64,000 nucleotides of DNA, from assembly GCF_000428125.1 (NCBI RefSeq), contig NZ_ATZI01000013.1, forward strand, positions 1-64,000, in the 5' to 3' direction. The notes under the pieces are model-generated. The model was not told the DNA's origin. It saw only the letters and a program-made list of their open reading frames with translations, and made no database searches. How positions within the stretch are numbered: the stretch's first letter is position 1; every line of letters begins with the position of its first letter. The translations under genes and the position numbers were made by a program. Origin of the DNA: Bacteroides graminisolvens DSM 19988 = JCM 15093. GTDB lineage: Bacteria > Bacteroidota > Bacteroidia > Bacteroidales > Bacteroidaceae. Positions 1-7,716 of this stretch are shown here, piece by piece.

Positions 1-164
1 CGACCCGTTTCCTTGTATAGTTTCTTGAAATTATCAAGGTTAAGACTATCGACAATCGCATTGACTATGCGAACAGGAGCATTATCAGCAATATCTTCAT
101 CGATTCTTTGCGGAAAAAGAACTGTTTGGTTGGGAGTGTAAGGACGAAAATGTAACTTTGCCAT
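1..164 (-). CDS. IS1182-family transposase, N-terminal part (cut by left edge)
   Basis: Reading the minus strand from an ATG at 164-162 gives 54 residues beginning MAKLHFRPYTPNQTVLFP and continuing through IDEDIADNAPVRIVNAIVD. I recognise this as the conserved N-terminus of IS1182-family (DUF772/DDE) transposases common in Bacteroides. The protein would catalyse cut-and-paste movement of its element. The catalytic DDE core lies outside the window, so whether the gene is intact cannot be judged. The upstream side holds only an inverted repeat (209-240) before the ispG terminator, so the element end probably lies between 165 and 245. Confidence 0.82.
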   Translation of the reverse strand, partial: MAKLHFRPYTPNQTVLFPQRIDEDIADNAPVRIVNAIVDSLNLDNFKKLYKETG

Positions 165-208
165 AACGAAAAACTTATGCCTAAAGTTACAAAGATTTTA
201 GGAAATAA

Positions 209-240
209 CAAAGCCCGGGCTTGCGAAAGTCTGGGCTTTG
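209..240. repeat. 32-bp inverted repeat, possible IS end or terminator
   Basis: The arms CAAAGCCC and GGGCTTTG, extended by a partly paired CTT/AAG, enclose a short GCGA loop. It lies between the transposase start and the ispG terminator. There is no long T tract on either side, so it is a weak intrinsic terminator. It could equally belong to the end of the insertion sequence. The function is inferred only. Confidence 0.45.
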
Positions 241-245
241 CGCAT

Positions 246-284
246 AAAAAAAAGAGGATGTGCCTGTTTTGACACACCCTCTTT
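246..284 (-). terminator. Intrinsic terminator of the ispG operon
   Basis: On the minus strand a hairpin with arms AAAGAGG and TGTG (one mismatch between them) is followed by a run of eight T residues. It sits about 50 bases after the ispG stop codon and closes the ispG-purE-gcvH-rpoN transcription unit. Confidence 0.85.
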
Positions 285-330
285 AGTTTATAGTAAGAGG
301 TACTGTTTGGCGTGTAATGCTTATCGCAGT

Positions 331-2202
331 TTACTTTTCTTCTTCGTGGTAGTCTCCATTCGCTTTGATCAATGCAATCAATTTGTCGACCGCTTCTTCT
401 TCGGGAATGTTCTTCTCAATGCATTCTTTCTGCTTGTAGAGACTTATTTTCCCTCTTCCGGCGCCCACATATCCGTAATCAGCGTCGGCCATTTCTCCCG
501 GTCCGTTAACGATGCATCCCATGATGCCTATCTTCAGTCCTTTGAGGTGAGAGGTAGCGGCTTTGACCCTGGCTATGGTACTTTGCAAGCTGAAAAGCGT
601 TCGTCCGCACCCCGGACAAGAGATGTATTCGGTTTTGCTGGTTCTGACACGACCGGCCTGCAAGATGCCAAATGCAGTTGCATCTACTTGCGCATGGGTT
701 AATGTTCCTTGGTTGTAGAGGAAAATACCGTCGCACAATCCGTCGAGTATCAAAGCGCCCATATCAATAGCCGATTTAACCTGCAAGTTCTCTACATCGT
801 TTTCGCTGTAATGCTGGAAGAATATCACCGGATTCTTTAAGCCTTCATTCATTAACTGATGAACCAGCGCACGGTGTTCCCCGATGCGGTTGGGGTGATT
901 GCTCTGAGACAAGATAACGATTTCCGGATGTGCTTTGAGGCAGGCTACTGCTTCATCGGTCAGAGCCATATACGGGATAAACAAAAACTTAAGTTCCGCT
1001 TGACAAGCCCCTACTGCATATAGCTGGTTGTGACTGAATGCAGGCCAGCATTTCTTTCCGGCTGCTTCGAACTTCTCCTTTTCTTCTGCCCACACATCGG
1101 CATCCACAATATAGTCGGGACCGTTTTCCAGTGTGGCGGGAATGCTTTTGGCAGCATAGATGTAATCGGGCATGAATTGATCGTTCGTCTCAAACTTCCC
1201 GTCAAGCCTTTCGGCTACTACCACCGGCACGTTGTCGCCACCGATGTTTCGTATGGAAGTTGTTTCCCTTTTTACGGGCGACAAGAAATTAAACGAATCG
1301 TTGGCTACTCCCGGAATATACGGATGGTCAGCACGCTGAGCAATGTAATCAACAATTTTGCGGGCAACCGGTATCTCTAACTCCGGCTCTTCACTTAACG
1401 ATACACGAATGGTATCTCCGTATCCGTCGGCCAGCAGAGTTCCTGTTCCCAAGGCCGACTTGATGCGACCGTCCTCACCGTCACCTGCTTCGGTTACGCC
1501 CAGATGAATGGGAAATTTCATTCCTTCCTTTTCCATCACATCGACCAACAAGCGTACAGTGCGCACCATGATGACAGTGTTTGACGCCTTTATCGAAATA
1601 ACGACATCAGAAAAGTCTTGCTCTACGCACACACGAAGAAACTCCATGCAAGATTCAACCATCCCTTCGGGCGTATCGCCGTAGCGGGTCATGATGCGGT
1701 CTGACAAGGAACCGTGGTTTACACCGATACGAATGGCCGTGTGGTTTTCCTTGCAAATAGCTAAGAACTCAACCAAACGTTCACGTATCTTTTGTAATTC
1801 AACGGCATACTCTTCGTCAGTATAATCAACTTGCTTGAATGTCCGCGGAGCATCCAGGTAATTACCCGGATTGATGCGCACTTTCTCGGCATACAAAGCA
1901 GCCACATCCGCCACCTTAGGCGTGAAGTGCACATCGGCCACCAGCGGGTTCAAGTACCCTTGTTTTCTGAGTTCAGCGTTGATGTTCCTGAGGTTTTCGG
2001 CCTCCTTGACTCCTTGCGTGGTAAGCCGCACATAGTCGGCCCCCGCATCAATAATTCTTTTTGCTTGTTCTACACAGGCTTCTGTGTCCTGCGTAGCTGT
2101 ATTGGTCATTGACTGAACGCGAACGGGGTTACTTCCTCCCACTTCCACGTTCCCCACATGAACCACAGACGTTTCCCTACGGGAATAGTTGAATAAATCC
2201 AT
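331..2202 (-). CDS. ispG: 4-hydroxy-3-methylbut-2-enyl diphosphate synthase, long form
   Basis: IspG (GcpE) reductively converts methylerythritol cyclodiphosphate to HMBPP in the non-mevalonate isoprenoid pathway in the cytoplasm. The 623-residue length matches the long form of Bacteroidetes and plants, in which an extra domain lies between the N-terminal TIM barrel (about residues 10-290) and the C-terminal iron-sulfur domain. The [4Fe-4S] ligands are visible as Cys529 and Cys532 in SCPGCGRTLF and Cys563 in GIMGCIVNGPGE. The start ATG directly abuts the purE stop codon, so it is the last gene of a minus-strand operon with purE, gcvH, a PAP2-like gene and rpoN. Nothing in the sequence suggests damage. 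Confidence 0.97.
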   Translation of the reverse strand: MDLFNYSRRETSVVHVGNVEVGGSNPVRVQSMTNTATQDTEACVEQAKRIIDAGADYVRLTTQGVKEAENLRNINAELRKQGYLNPLVADVHFTPKVADVAALYAEKVRINPGNYLDAPRTFKQVDYTDEEYAVELQKIRERLVEFLAICKENHTAIRIGVNHGSLSDRIMTRYGDTPEGMVESCMEFLRVCVEQDFSDVVISIKASNTVIMVRTVRLLVDVMEKEGMKFPIHLGVTEAGDGEDGRIKSALGTGTLLADGYGDTIRVSLSEEPELEIPVARKIVDYIAQRADHPYIPGVANDSFNFLSPVKRETTSIRNIGGDNVPVVVAERLDGKFETNDQFMPDYIYAAKSIPATLENGPDYIVDADVWAEEKEKFEAAGKKCWPAFSHNQLYAVGACQAELKFLFIPYMALTDEAVACLKAHPEIVILSQSNHPNRIGEHRALVHQLMNEGLKNPVIFFQHYSENDVENLQVKSAIDMGALILDGLCDGIFLYNQGTLTHAQVDATAFGILQAGRVRTSKTEYISCPGCGRTLFSLQSTIARVKAATSHLKGLKIGIMGCIVNGPGEMADADYGYVGAGRGKISLYKQKECIEKNIPEEEAVDKLIALIKANGDYHEEEK

Positions 2203-2709
2203 TTAATTAGTTTTAAACTCAAACTTAACCTCCTTCAGCTCCTCGTTGGCCTTAACGATCTTCCTTTTAAGTCCTTCTTTGTAAGCAATGAATTTGGTTT
2301 CTAATTCTTTGTTTTCCAGAGATAACATCTGGACCGCAAGAATTGCCGCATTGAGTGCACCGTTTATTCCTACTGTAGCCACGGGAATGCCCGGAGGCAT
2401 TTGTACAATGGCCAATAAGGCATCCATGCCATCGAGGGATGATTTTATAGGAACGCCAATAACAGGCAGTGGTGTCGATGCTGCGATAACTCCCGGCAAA
2501 TGAGCAGCCATCCCGGCAGCTGCAATGATAACCTTTATACCTCTGAGATGTGCATTCTTGGCAAACTCTTCTACAGCTTCCGGTGTGCGGTGAGCCGAAA
2601 GAGCATTCATTTCAAACGGTACATGCAAATCATTGAGTAATTGTGCCGCCTTTTCCATTACGGGAAGATCAGACGTGCTGCCCATGATAATACTAACAAT
2701 TGGTGTCAT
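2203..2709 (-). CDS. purE: N5-carboxyaminoimidazole ribonucleotide mutase
   Basis: PurE moves the carboxyl group of N5-CAIR to give CAIR in de novo purine synthesis; class I enzymes work with a separate PurK. The 168-residue length is normal for the short bacterial class I form. The substrate-binding GSTSDLP loop (residues 10-16) and the SAHRTPE motif with catalytic His40 are present, followed by the glycine-rich AAGMAAHLPGV segment. The C-terminal tail is lysine-rich. It lies between gcvH (9 bases upstream) and ispG (0 bases downstream). No purK is seen in the window. Confidence 0.96.
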   Translation of the reverse strand: MTPIVSIIMGSTSDLPVMEKAAQLLNDLHVPFEMNALSAHRTPEAVEEFAKNAHLRGIKVIIAAAGMAAHLPGVIAASTPLPVIGVPIKSSLDGMDALLAIVQMPPGIPVATVGINGALNAAILAVQMLSLENKELETKFIAYKEGLKRKIVKANEELKEVKFEFKTN

Positions 2710-2718
2710 ACGATTGGT

Positions 2719-3099
2719 TTATTCATTAATGGTTTTTTTATATTCTTTAGCGTCAAGTAAAACACTGAAGTCGGCATCAGCCGATGGCTCGATCTTAATA
2801 AGCCATCCGGCACCGTAGGGATCCTGATTAACCAGTTCAGGTTTCTCCTCAAGCGCTTCATTCTGTTCCAAGATTGTTCCGCTTACCGGCATGAACAAGT
2901 CGGATATGGTTTTCACTACTTCAATGGTTCCGAAAACGTCACCGGCGTTCAGTTCTTCACCTACCGTTGGTATATCTACAAACACAATATCGCCCAATTG
3001 GTTCTGTGCATGTTCTGTTATACCAATGTAAGCAACTTCACCTTCCACACGAATCCATTCGTGCTCAGAGGTATACTTTAGTTCTTCCGGAAAATTCAT
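2719..3099 (-). CDS. gcvH: Glycine cleavage system H protein
   Basis: The H protein carries a lipoyl arm that shuttles the aminomethyl group between the P, T and L proteins of the glycine cleavage complex. The 126-residue length is typical. The lipoylation site is Lys63 in GTIEVVKTISDL, within the usual beta-hairpin, and the YTSEHEW N-terminus is characteristic. The other gcv genes are not in this window, so gcvH is uncoupled from them. Its co-transcription with purE fits a shared one-carbon and purine theme, but this is inference. Confidence 0.97.
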   Translation of the reverse strand: MNFPEELKYTSEHEWIRVEGEVAYIGITEHAQNQLGDIVFVDIPTVGEELNAGDVFGTIEVVKTISDLFMPVSGTILEQNEALEEKPELVNQDPYGAGWLIKIEPSADADFSVLLDAKEYKKTINE

Positions 3100-3123
3100 A
3101 ATACTTAGTTTTAGGGTTTATAA

Positions 3124-3786
3124 TTATAATAAGAAAATTCGAAATAAGATATTGGCAATGGGGTGCAACACGAGCAGTGAACAGATAAATCCTACCACAA
3201 AACCGGTTAGTACCTCGCTCAGTGTGTGGTGTTGCAATATGATTCTGGCTGTACCCAGCACTCCTGCAATAAGTATAAACAGGGATAACCACCACACCGG
3301 GTTGTATCCGAAAAGGGCGCTGAAAGAAACGACCCCTCCTACAATGCCACCCATGCCCAGCATGTGTTCACTCAGTTTCCATTTCAAGTTCAGTATAATA
3401 GAGATAAGCATCATTAGTAAAGCAGTCAGTATGATGCCCGACATGTACCAGGGTATATTCAGCTTTCTCATCATCAGCATACAAAACACGTAAGAGATGA
3501 TGGTAAGCAGATAGGGTACATAGCGCTTTTTTCTGTCGGTAAGATCTTTCGCCTCAAAACCATTGATTTTCCGGAAAAGGAAAATGGTTAGCGTGGGCAT
3601 TAAGATGGTGAAGCAATACACCACGCCCAGCACGATGAGCTTATATGCCAAAGGCATAATGTTTAGGTACGAGAACAGAAATAAAATAAGGAAAGCAACA
3701 AACGGGATTGAAAACGGCGTGAAAACGGCCGAAACAATTCGTGCTGTTTTGATCAATGTTCTGTCTGCAATAATATGTTCTTCCAT
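3124..3786 (-). CDS. PAP2-like integral membrane protein with degenerate motifs
   Basis: A 220-residue hydrophobic protein with about six predicted membrane segments. The stretch ARIILQHHTLSEVLTGFVVG resembles the third PAP2 phosphatase motif (S-R-x5-H-x3-D), with Ala, Glu and Val in place of some canonical residues. A clear KxxxxxxRP motif or PSGH motif is missing; SEHMLGMGG is the nearest match to the latter. It may therefore be a divergent lipid phosphatase or a non-catalytic relative. It lies between gcvH and rpoN, 12-24 bases from each, so it is in the same transcription unit. I am confident of the fold family but not of catalysis. Confidence 0.7.
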   Translation of the reverse strand: MEEHIIADRTLIKTARIVSAVFTPFSIPFVAFLILFLFSYLNIMPLAYKLIVLGVVYCFTILMPTLTIFLFRKINGFEAKDLTDRKKRYVPYLLTIISYVFCMLMMRKLNIPWYMSGIILTALLMMLISIILNLKWKLSEHMLGMGGIVGGVVSFSALFGYNPVWWLSLFILIAGVLGTARIILQHHTLSEVLTGFVVGFICSLLVLHPIANILFRIFLL

Positions 3787-3798
3787 AAGTTGAATTGT

Positions 3799-5256
3799 TT
3801 ATTTTCTTAGCCGGGCTACCGGTATGTTTAATTGCTGACGATATTTGGCTACTGTTCGGCGGGCTATAGGATAGCCCTTCTCCTTCAATATATCGGCCAA
3901 TTCATCATCGGTCAATGGTTTCTTCTTGTTTTCGCTGTCAATGCATTCTTTCAGGATGCGACGTATTTCACGTACCGACATTTCTTCTCCGTCTTCTGTG
4001 GTATAACCGTCACTAAAGAAATATTTCAGTGAGTAAATACCAAAATTTGTTTGTACATACTTGCTGTTGCTAACACGTGAAATGGTGGAGATGTCGAGCC
4101 CTGTCCGCTCTGCCACGTCTTTCAGAATCATGGGGCGAAGCAGCGATTCATCTCCTTCCTGAAAAAAAGGACGTTGTAAGTCTATAATTGCCTCCATGGT
4201 AGTTTGCAACGTGTTTTGTCTTTGCTTGATGGCATCAATAAAACCTTGAGCGGCATCCATTTTCTGCTTCAAAAAGAGCATGGCTTCTTTAGATTCTTTT
4301 GTCTGGTTGGCCTTATTATAGGTATGTTCCTGAAGCATATCGTTGAATTCACGACTCATGCGGAGTTCGGGCATGTTTTTATTATTCAGGCTAAGCACTA
4401 TGCTTCCGTCATCGAACGTTTCAACAATGAAGTCAGGTACAATTTGTTGCATATTACGGCCAATCACCTCTCCGAGAGAGCTTCCCGGTCTGGGGTTTAG
4501 CTTGGTGATTTCATTGATGGCGGCTTCAAACTCTTCTTCGCTGAGGTTGAGCCGCTGAATGATCTTATCCCAATGCTTACGGGTAAACTCCTCATAACAC
4601 TTCTCGATGATGTTTAATTCCGTTTGCTGTAAAGATGACGGTTCCTTGCGCTTTATCTGGATAAGCAAGCACTCTTGCAAACTTCGTGCTCCCAATCCGG
4701 GAGGATCGAAATCTTGTATGATGCTTAACACCTCTTCCAATTCCTGCTCTTTGGCATCAACACCTGCATAAATGGCTAACTCATCGCTAATGCTATCTAA
4801 TGTTTTGCGCAACAGTCCGTCATCATCAAGAGAGCCGATAAGATATTCGGCCAACGCTTGCTGATGCTCGGTGAGGTTTCGTTCACGGAGTTGTTCTTGC
4901 AGTGTTTCGTAAAAAGAAGTAGTGTCCGAGAAAGGTATTTCCTCGGCCTGCTCTCCTTTTGACTTATTTCTTTCCTGTAATTTATAATCGGGAATATCGT
5001 CTTCGGTCAGGTAATCGCCTAATGAATCATATTCATTGTCCGACTGATCATTTTCTGCATTTTCAGAGAGATCGTCGACAGTTGTTTCCTCTTTCCCTTC
5101 TTCAAGAGCGGGGTTTTCCAGAAGCTCGGCACGCACACGATCTTCTAGTTCCACAGCCGGAAGCTCGAGCAGCTTCACTACTAAGATTTGCTGTGGCGAA
5201 AGAGTTTGAACCTGTTGTTGTACTTGCGATTGTACCTGACGGGAACCTTGTGCCAT
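3799..5256 (-). CDS. rpoN: RNA polymerase sigma-54 factor
   Basis: Sigma-54 directs RNA polymerase to -24/-12 promoters that need enhancer-binding activators. The 485-residue protein shows the standard layout: a glutamine-rich N-terminal region I (QVQSQVQQQVQTLSPQQ), an acidic region II (about residues 50-100), a core-binding domain, and the DNA-binding domain with the RpoN box ARRTVAKYRQ at about residues 465-474. It is the promoter-proximal gene of the minus-strand operon ending with ispG and is divergent from the aminopeptidase gene. The start is supported by a Bacteroides-type -7 element about 30 bases upstream. Confidence 0.97.
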   Translation of the reverse strand: MAQGSRQVQSQVQQQVQTLSPQQILVVKLLELPAVELEDRVRAELLENPALEEGKEETTVDDLSENAENDQSDNEYDSLGDYLTEDDIPDYKLQERNKSKGEQAEEIPFSDTTSFYETLQEQLRERNLTEHQQALAEYLIGSLDDDGLLRKTLDSISDELAIYAGVDAKEQELEEVLSIIQDFDPPGLGARSLQECLLIQIKRKEPSSLQQTELNIIEKCYEEFTRKHWDKIIQRLNLSEEEFEAAINEITKLNPRPGSSLGEVIGRNMQQIVPDFIVETFDDGSIVLSLNNKNMPELRMSREFNDMLQEHTYNKANQTKESKEAMLFLKQKMDAAQGFIDAIKQRQNTLQTTMEAIIDLQRPFFQEGDESLLRPMILKDVAERTGLDISTISRVSNSKYVQTNFGIYSLKYFFSDGYTTEDGEEMSVREIRRILKECIDSENKKKPLTDDELADILKEKGYPIARRTVAKYRQQLNIPVARLRK

Positions 5257-5287
5257 AATGTTACTTTTTCAATCGTTGATCTTGCTA

Positions 5288-5295
5288 CAAAAGTA
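5288..5295 (-). promoter_or_regulatory. Putative -7 element of the rpoN operon
   Basis: On the minus strand TACTTTTG matches the Bacteroides TAnnTTTG consensus, 32 bases ahead of the rpoN start. A convincing TTTG -33 box at the right spacing is not visible. Confidence 0.45.
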
Positions 5296-5351
5296 ATTAA
5301 TTTAATTGAGAATCGTCAAGGGGTAATTATCTAATTTTGATTTAAAACGGT

Positions 5352-5359
5352 TATCTTTG
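5352..5359 (+). promoter_or_regulatory. Putative -7 element for aminopeptidase P gene
   Basis: TATCTTTG matches the Bacteroides -7 consensus exactly and lies 27 bases before the start codon at 5386. The -33 box is not clear. Confidence 0.55.
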
Positions 5360-5385
5360 TTGCACTAACTTAAAAACGGAACATT

Positions 5386-6759
5386 ATGTTTTCTAAAGAG
5401 ACGTACGTGCAACGCAGAGCGTTGCTCAAAAAGAGTTTAGGCTCTGGAATACTTTTATTTCTAGGTAACGATGATATGGGCTTGAATTATGAAGATAACA
5501 CTTTCCGTTATCGTCAGGACTCCAGCTTTCTCTATTACTTCGGTCTTTCTTTTGCCGGTTTATCTGCTGTGATTGATATTGATAATGATAAAGATATTGT
5601 TTTTGGAGATGAACTGACCATTGACCATATTGTATGGATGGGCACTCAGCCAACGTTGAAGGAAAAAAGCGAGCGGGTGGGCATAACATGTACTTTGCCT
5701 TCTGATTCTTTAACCGAATATTTGCATAAAGCTGTTCAGAAAGGGCAGGCAATTCATTACCTTCCTCCTTACAGAGCAGAACATAAATTGAAACTTCAGG
5801 AATGGCTGGGCATTCCGCTGGGTCGTCAGGAAGGATCGGTCGATTTTATTCGTGCCATTGTGAAACAAAGAAGCTACAAGTCTGAAGAAGAAATTGCCGA
5901 AATAGAAAGAGCTTGTAATATAACGGCCGACATGCACATCGCTGCCATGAAAATGCTTCGCCCGGGAATGAAAGAGTATGAAGTAGCATCGGCCATACAA
6001 GCAGTTGCCTTTGCGGCAGGAGGTGATTTATCTTTTCCTACCATTGCAACGGTTAACGGACAGACACTCCACAATCATTACCATGACAATACGGTTCAAA
6101 GCGGCGATCTGTTTCTAATTGATGCCGGAGCAGAAACCGCTATGGGATATGCCGGTGATATGTCGTCCACGATTCCTGCTGATAAGAAATTTACTACGCG
6201 TCAGCGCGAGATATATGATTTGCAGGTTGCGATGCATCTGGAATCAGTGAAAGCGCTAAGACCGGGAGTTCCTTTTGTTGACGTCTATGATCTTTCTGCG
6301 CGTGTGATGGTAGAAGGTTTGAAACAGTTGGGACTCATGAAGGGAAATGCCGATGATGCTGTTCGTGAAGGAGCGCATGCTTTGTTCTATCCTCATGGAT
6401 TGGGACACATGATGGGACTCGACGTGCATGATATGGAAAACTTAGGTGAAATTTGGGTAGGTTATGACGGAAAGCCAAAGAGCACTTTGTTTGGTCGTAA
6501 ATCTCTTCGTCTGGCCAGAGAACTGGAATGTGGTTTTGTGCATACCATTGAACCGGGTATCTATTTCATTCCTGAGCTTATTGACCTTTGGAAAGGGCAG
6601 AAGAAATTTAATGATTTCATTCATTACGATGCGGTAGAAGCTTATAAAGACTTTGGAGGTATTCGTAATGAAGAAGATTATTTGATTACAGAAACAGGAG
6701 CTCGCAGGTTAGGCAAGAAGATTCCGTTGACAGCCGATGAGGTGGAAGAATTAAGATAA
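5386..6759 (+). CDS. Aminopeptidase P family metallopeptidase (M24B)
   Basis: This cytoplasmic enzyme removes an N-terminal residue preceding proline. The 457-residue protein has an N-terminal creatinase-like domain (about 1-150) and a C-terminal pita-bread domain. The five expected metal ligands can be picked out: Asp in LIDAGAE, Asp in YAGDMSST, His in PHGLGHMMG, Glu in HTIEPGIYF and Glu in GGIRNEEDYL. It is the first of two M24 peptidases in the window (the other is at 44429-46204, longer and on the minus strand). The EamA transporter follows after 3 bases, so the two are co-transcribed. Confidence 0.93.
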   Translation: MFSKETYVQRRALLKKSLGSGILLFLGNDDMGLNYEDNTFRYRQDSSFLYYFGLSFAGLSAVIDIDNDKDIVFGDELTIDHIVWMGTQPTLKEKSERVGITCTLPSDSLTEYLHKAVQKGQAIHYLPPYRAEHKLKLQEWLGIPLGRQEGSVDFIRAIVKQRSYKSEEEIAEIERACNITADMHIAAMKMLRPGMKEYEVASAIQAVAFAAGGDLSFPTIATVNGQTLHNHYHDNTVQSGDLFLIDAGAETAMGYAGDMSSTIPADKKFTTRQREIYDLQVAMHLESVKALRPGVPFVDVYDLSARVMVEGLKQLGLMKGNADDAVREGAHALFYPHGLGHMMGLDVHDMENLGEIWVGYDGKPKSTLFGRKSLRLARELECGFVHTIEPGIYFIPELIDLWKGQKKFNDFIHYDAVEAYKDFGGIRNEEDYLITETGARRLGKKIPLTADEVEELR

Positions 6760-6762
6760 TAT

Positions 6763-7653
6763 ATGACTCAAGATAATAAGGCAATCGTTTATGCAGCAAT
6801 AGCAGTTCTCAGCTGGTCAACGGTTGCCTCTGCTTTTAAAATAGCTTTAAGGTACTTAAGTTCGTTTGAACTTTTATTGGTGGCTTCTTGTACTGCTTTC
6901 CTTATTTTTTTATTTACCTTGCTTGCCCGAAATAAATGGAAAGGGGTAAAGAACCTGTCAGCTTCGCAGTGGAGATGGTTTGCGCTGCTGGGTCTCCTTA
7001 ATCCCGTGACCTATTACTTGGTGCTGTTTCGTGCCTATGATTTACTTCCGGCACAGGTGGCGCAACCTGTCAATTATTCATGGCCCATATTGCTGTTAAT
7101 CTTATTTTCATTATTTGCGGGGCAATCCATTCCCAAAATTAAGTATGTGGGGATGCTGCTTTCTTTGGGAGGTGTAGTCCTTATCTCAGCCGGCACGGGC
7201 TTGTCTGATAAACTAGAGTTCTCTGTTACAGGTTTTCTTTTGGCTTTTTTAAGTGCATTCTTGTGGGCCGGTTATTGGATGGTTTCTAATAAAAGAAAAG
7301 AGGTAGATGCTATTATCGCTTTGACGGTTACTTTCTTTTTTGGTAGTGCATATCTTCTTATTGCCTCACTATGGATGGAACCGGTTGTATTACCTATTCA
7401 AGCGTTGCTGTCGGGTATGTATGTCGGAGCTTTTGAAATCGGTATTCCTTTTGTGTGTTTTGGAATGGCTATTCAGTTGACCTCCAATGCCACATTGGTA
7501 AACCAGATGTGCTATTTATCCCCTTTCTTGTCTTTGTTTCTTATTCATCTCGTTCTTGGAGAACAGGTCGTGTGGACTACTTATGCAGGTCTTTTACTGA
7601 TTGTAGTGGGCATTATTTTCAATCAGTATCTAGCACCCAGATTGAAACACTAA
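6763..7653 (+). CDS. EamA/DMT-superfamily membrane transporter
   Basis: A 296-residue polytopic membrane protein with about ten hydrophobic segments arranged as two EamA repeats of five. The first repeat starts AIAVLSWSTVASAFKIALRY and the second begins around FLLAFLSAFLWAGYWMV. Members of the drug/metabolite transporter superfamily export metabolites or amino acids; the substrate here cannot be read from sequence. It begins 3 bases after the aminopeptidase P stop, which could link it to export of peptide-derived amino acids, but this is conjecture. Confidence 0.88.
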   Translation: MTQDNKAIVYAAIAVLSWSTVASAFKIALRYLSSFELLLVASCTAFLIFLFTLLARNKWKGVKNLSASQWRWFALLGLLNPVTYYLVLFRAYDLLPAQVAQPVNYSWPILLLILFSLFAGQSIPKIKYVGMLLSLGGVVLISAGTGLSDKLEFSVTGFLLAFLSAFLWAGYWMVSNKRKEVDAIIALTVTFFFGSAYLLIASLWMEPVVLPIQALLSGMYVGAFEIGIPFVCFGMAIQLTSNATLVNQMCYLSPFLSLFLIHLVLGEQVVWTTYAGLLLIVVGIIFNQYLAPRLKH

Positions 7654-7659
7654 GGTGTA

Positions 7660-7703
7660 TTGTTTGTATTCCAAAGTGATCATTAACCTTAGAATACAAA
7701 CAA
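7660..7703. terminator. Inverted repeat between convergent genes
   Basis: The arms TTGTTTGTATTC (7660-7671) and GAATACAAACAA (7692-7703) pair perfectly across a 20-base loop, between the convergent eamA-type and uridine-kinase genes. No strong T tract follows. A second overlapping pair (CTAAGGT at 7650-7656 and ACCTTAG at 7686-7692) could form an alternative stem. It is probably a bidirectional terminator. Confidence 0.5.
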
Positions 7704-7716
7704 TCATTCACTCTAG

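Noticed and set aside
238..702. 154-codon plus-strand frame opposite ispG
   Set aside because: It lies antisense to the strongly recognised ispG and its terminator; the residues are typical of a shadow frame.
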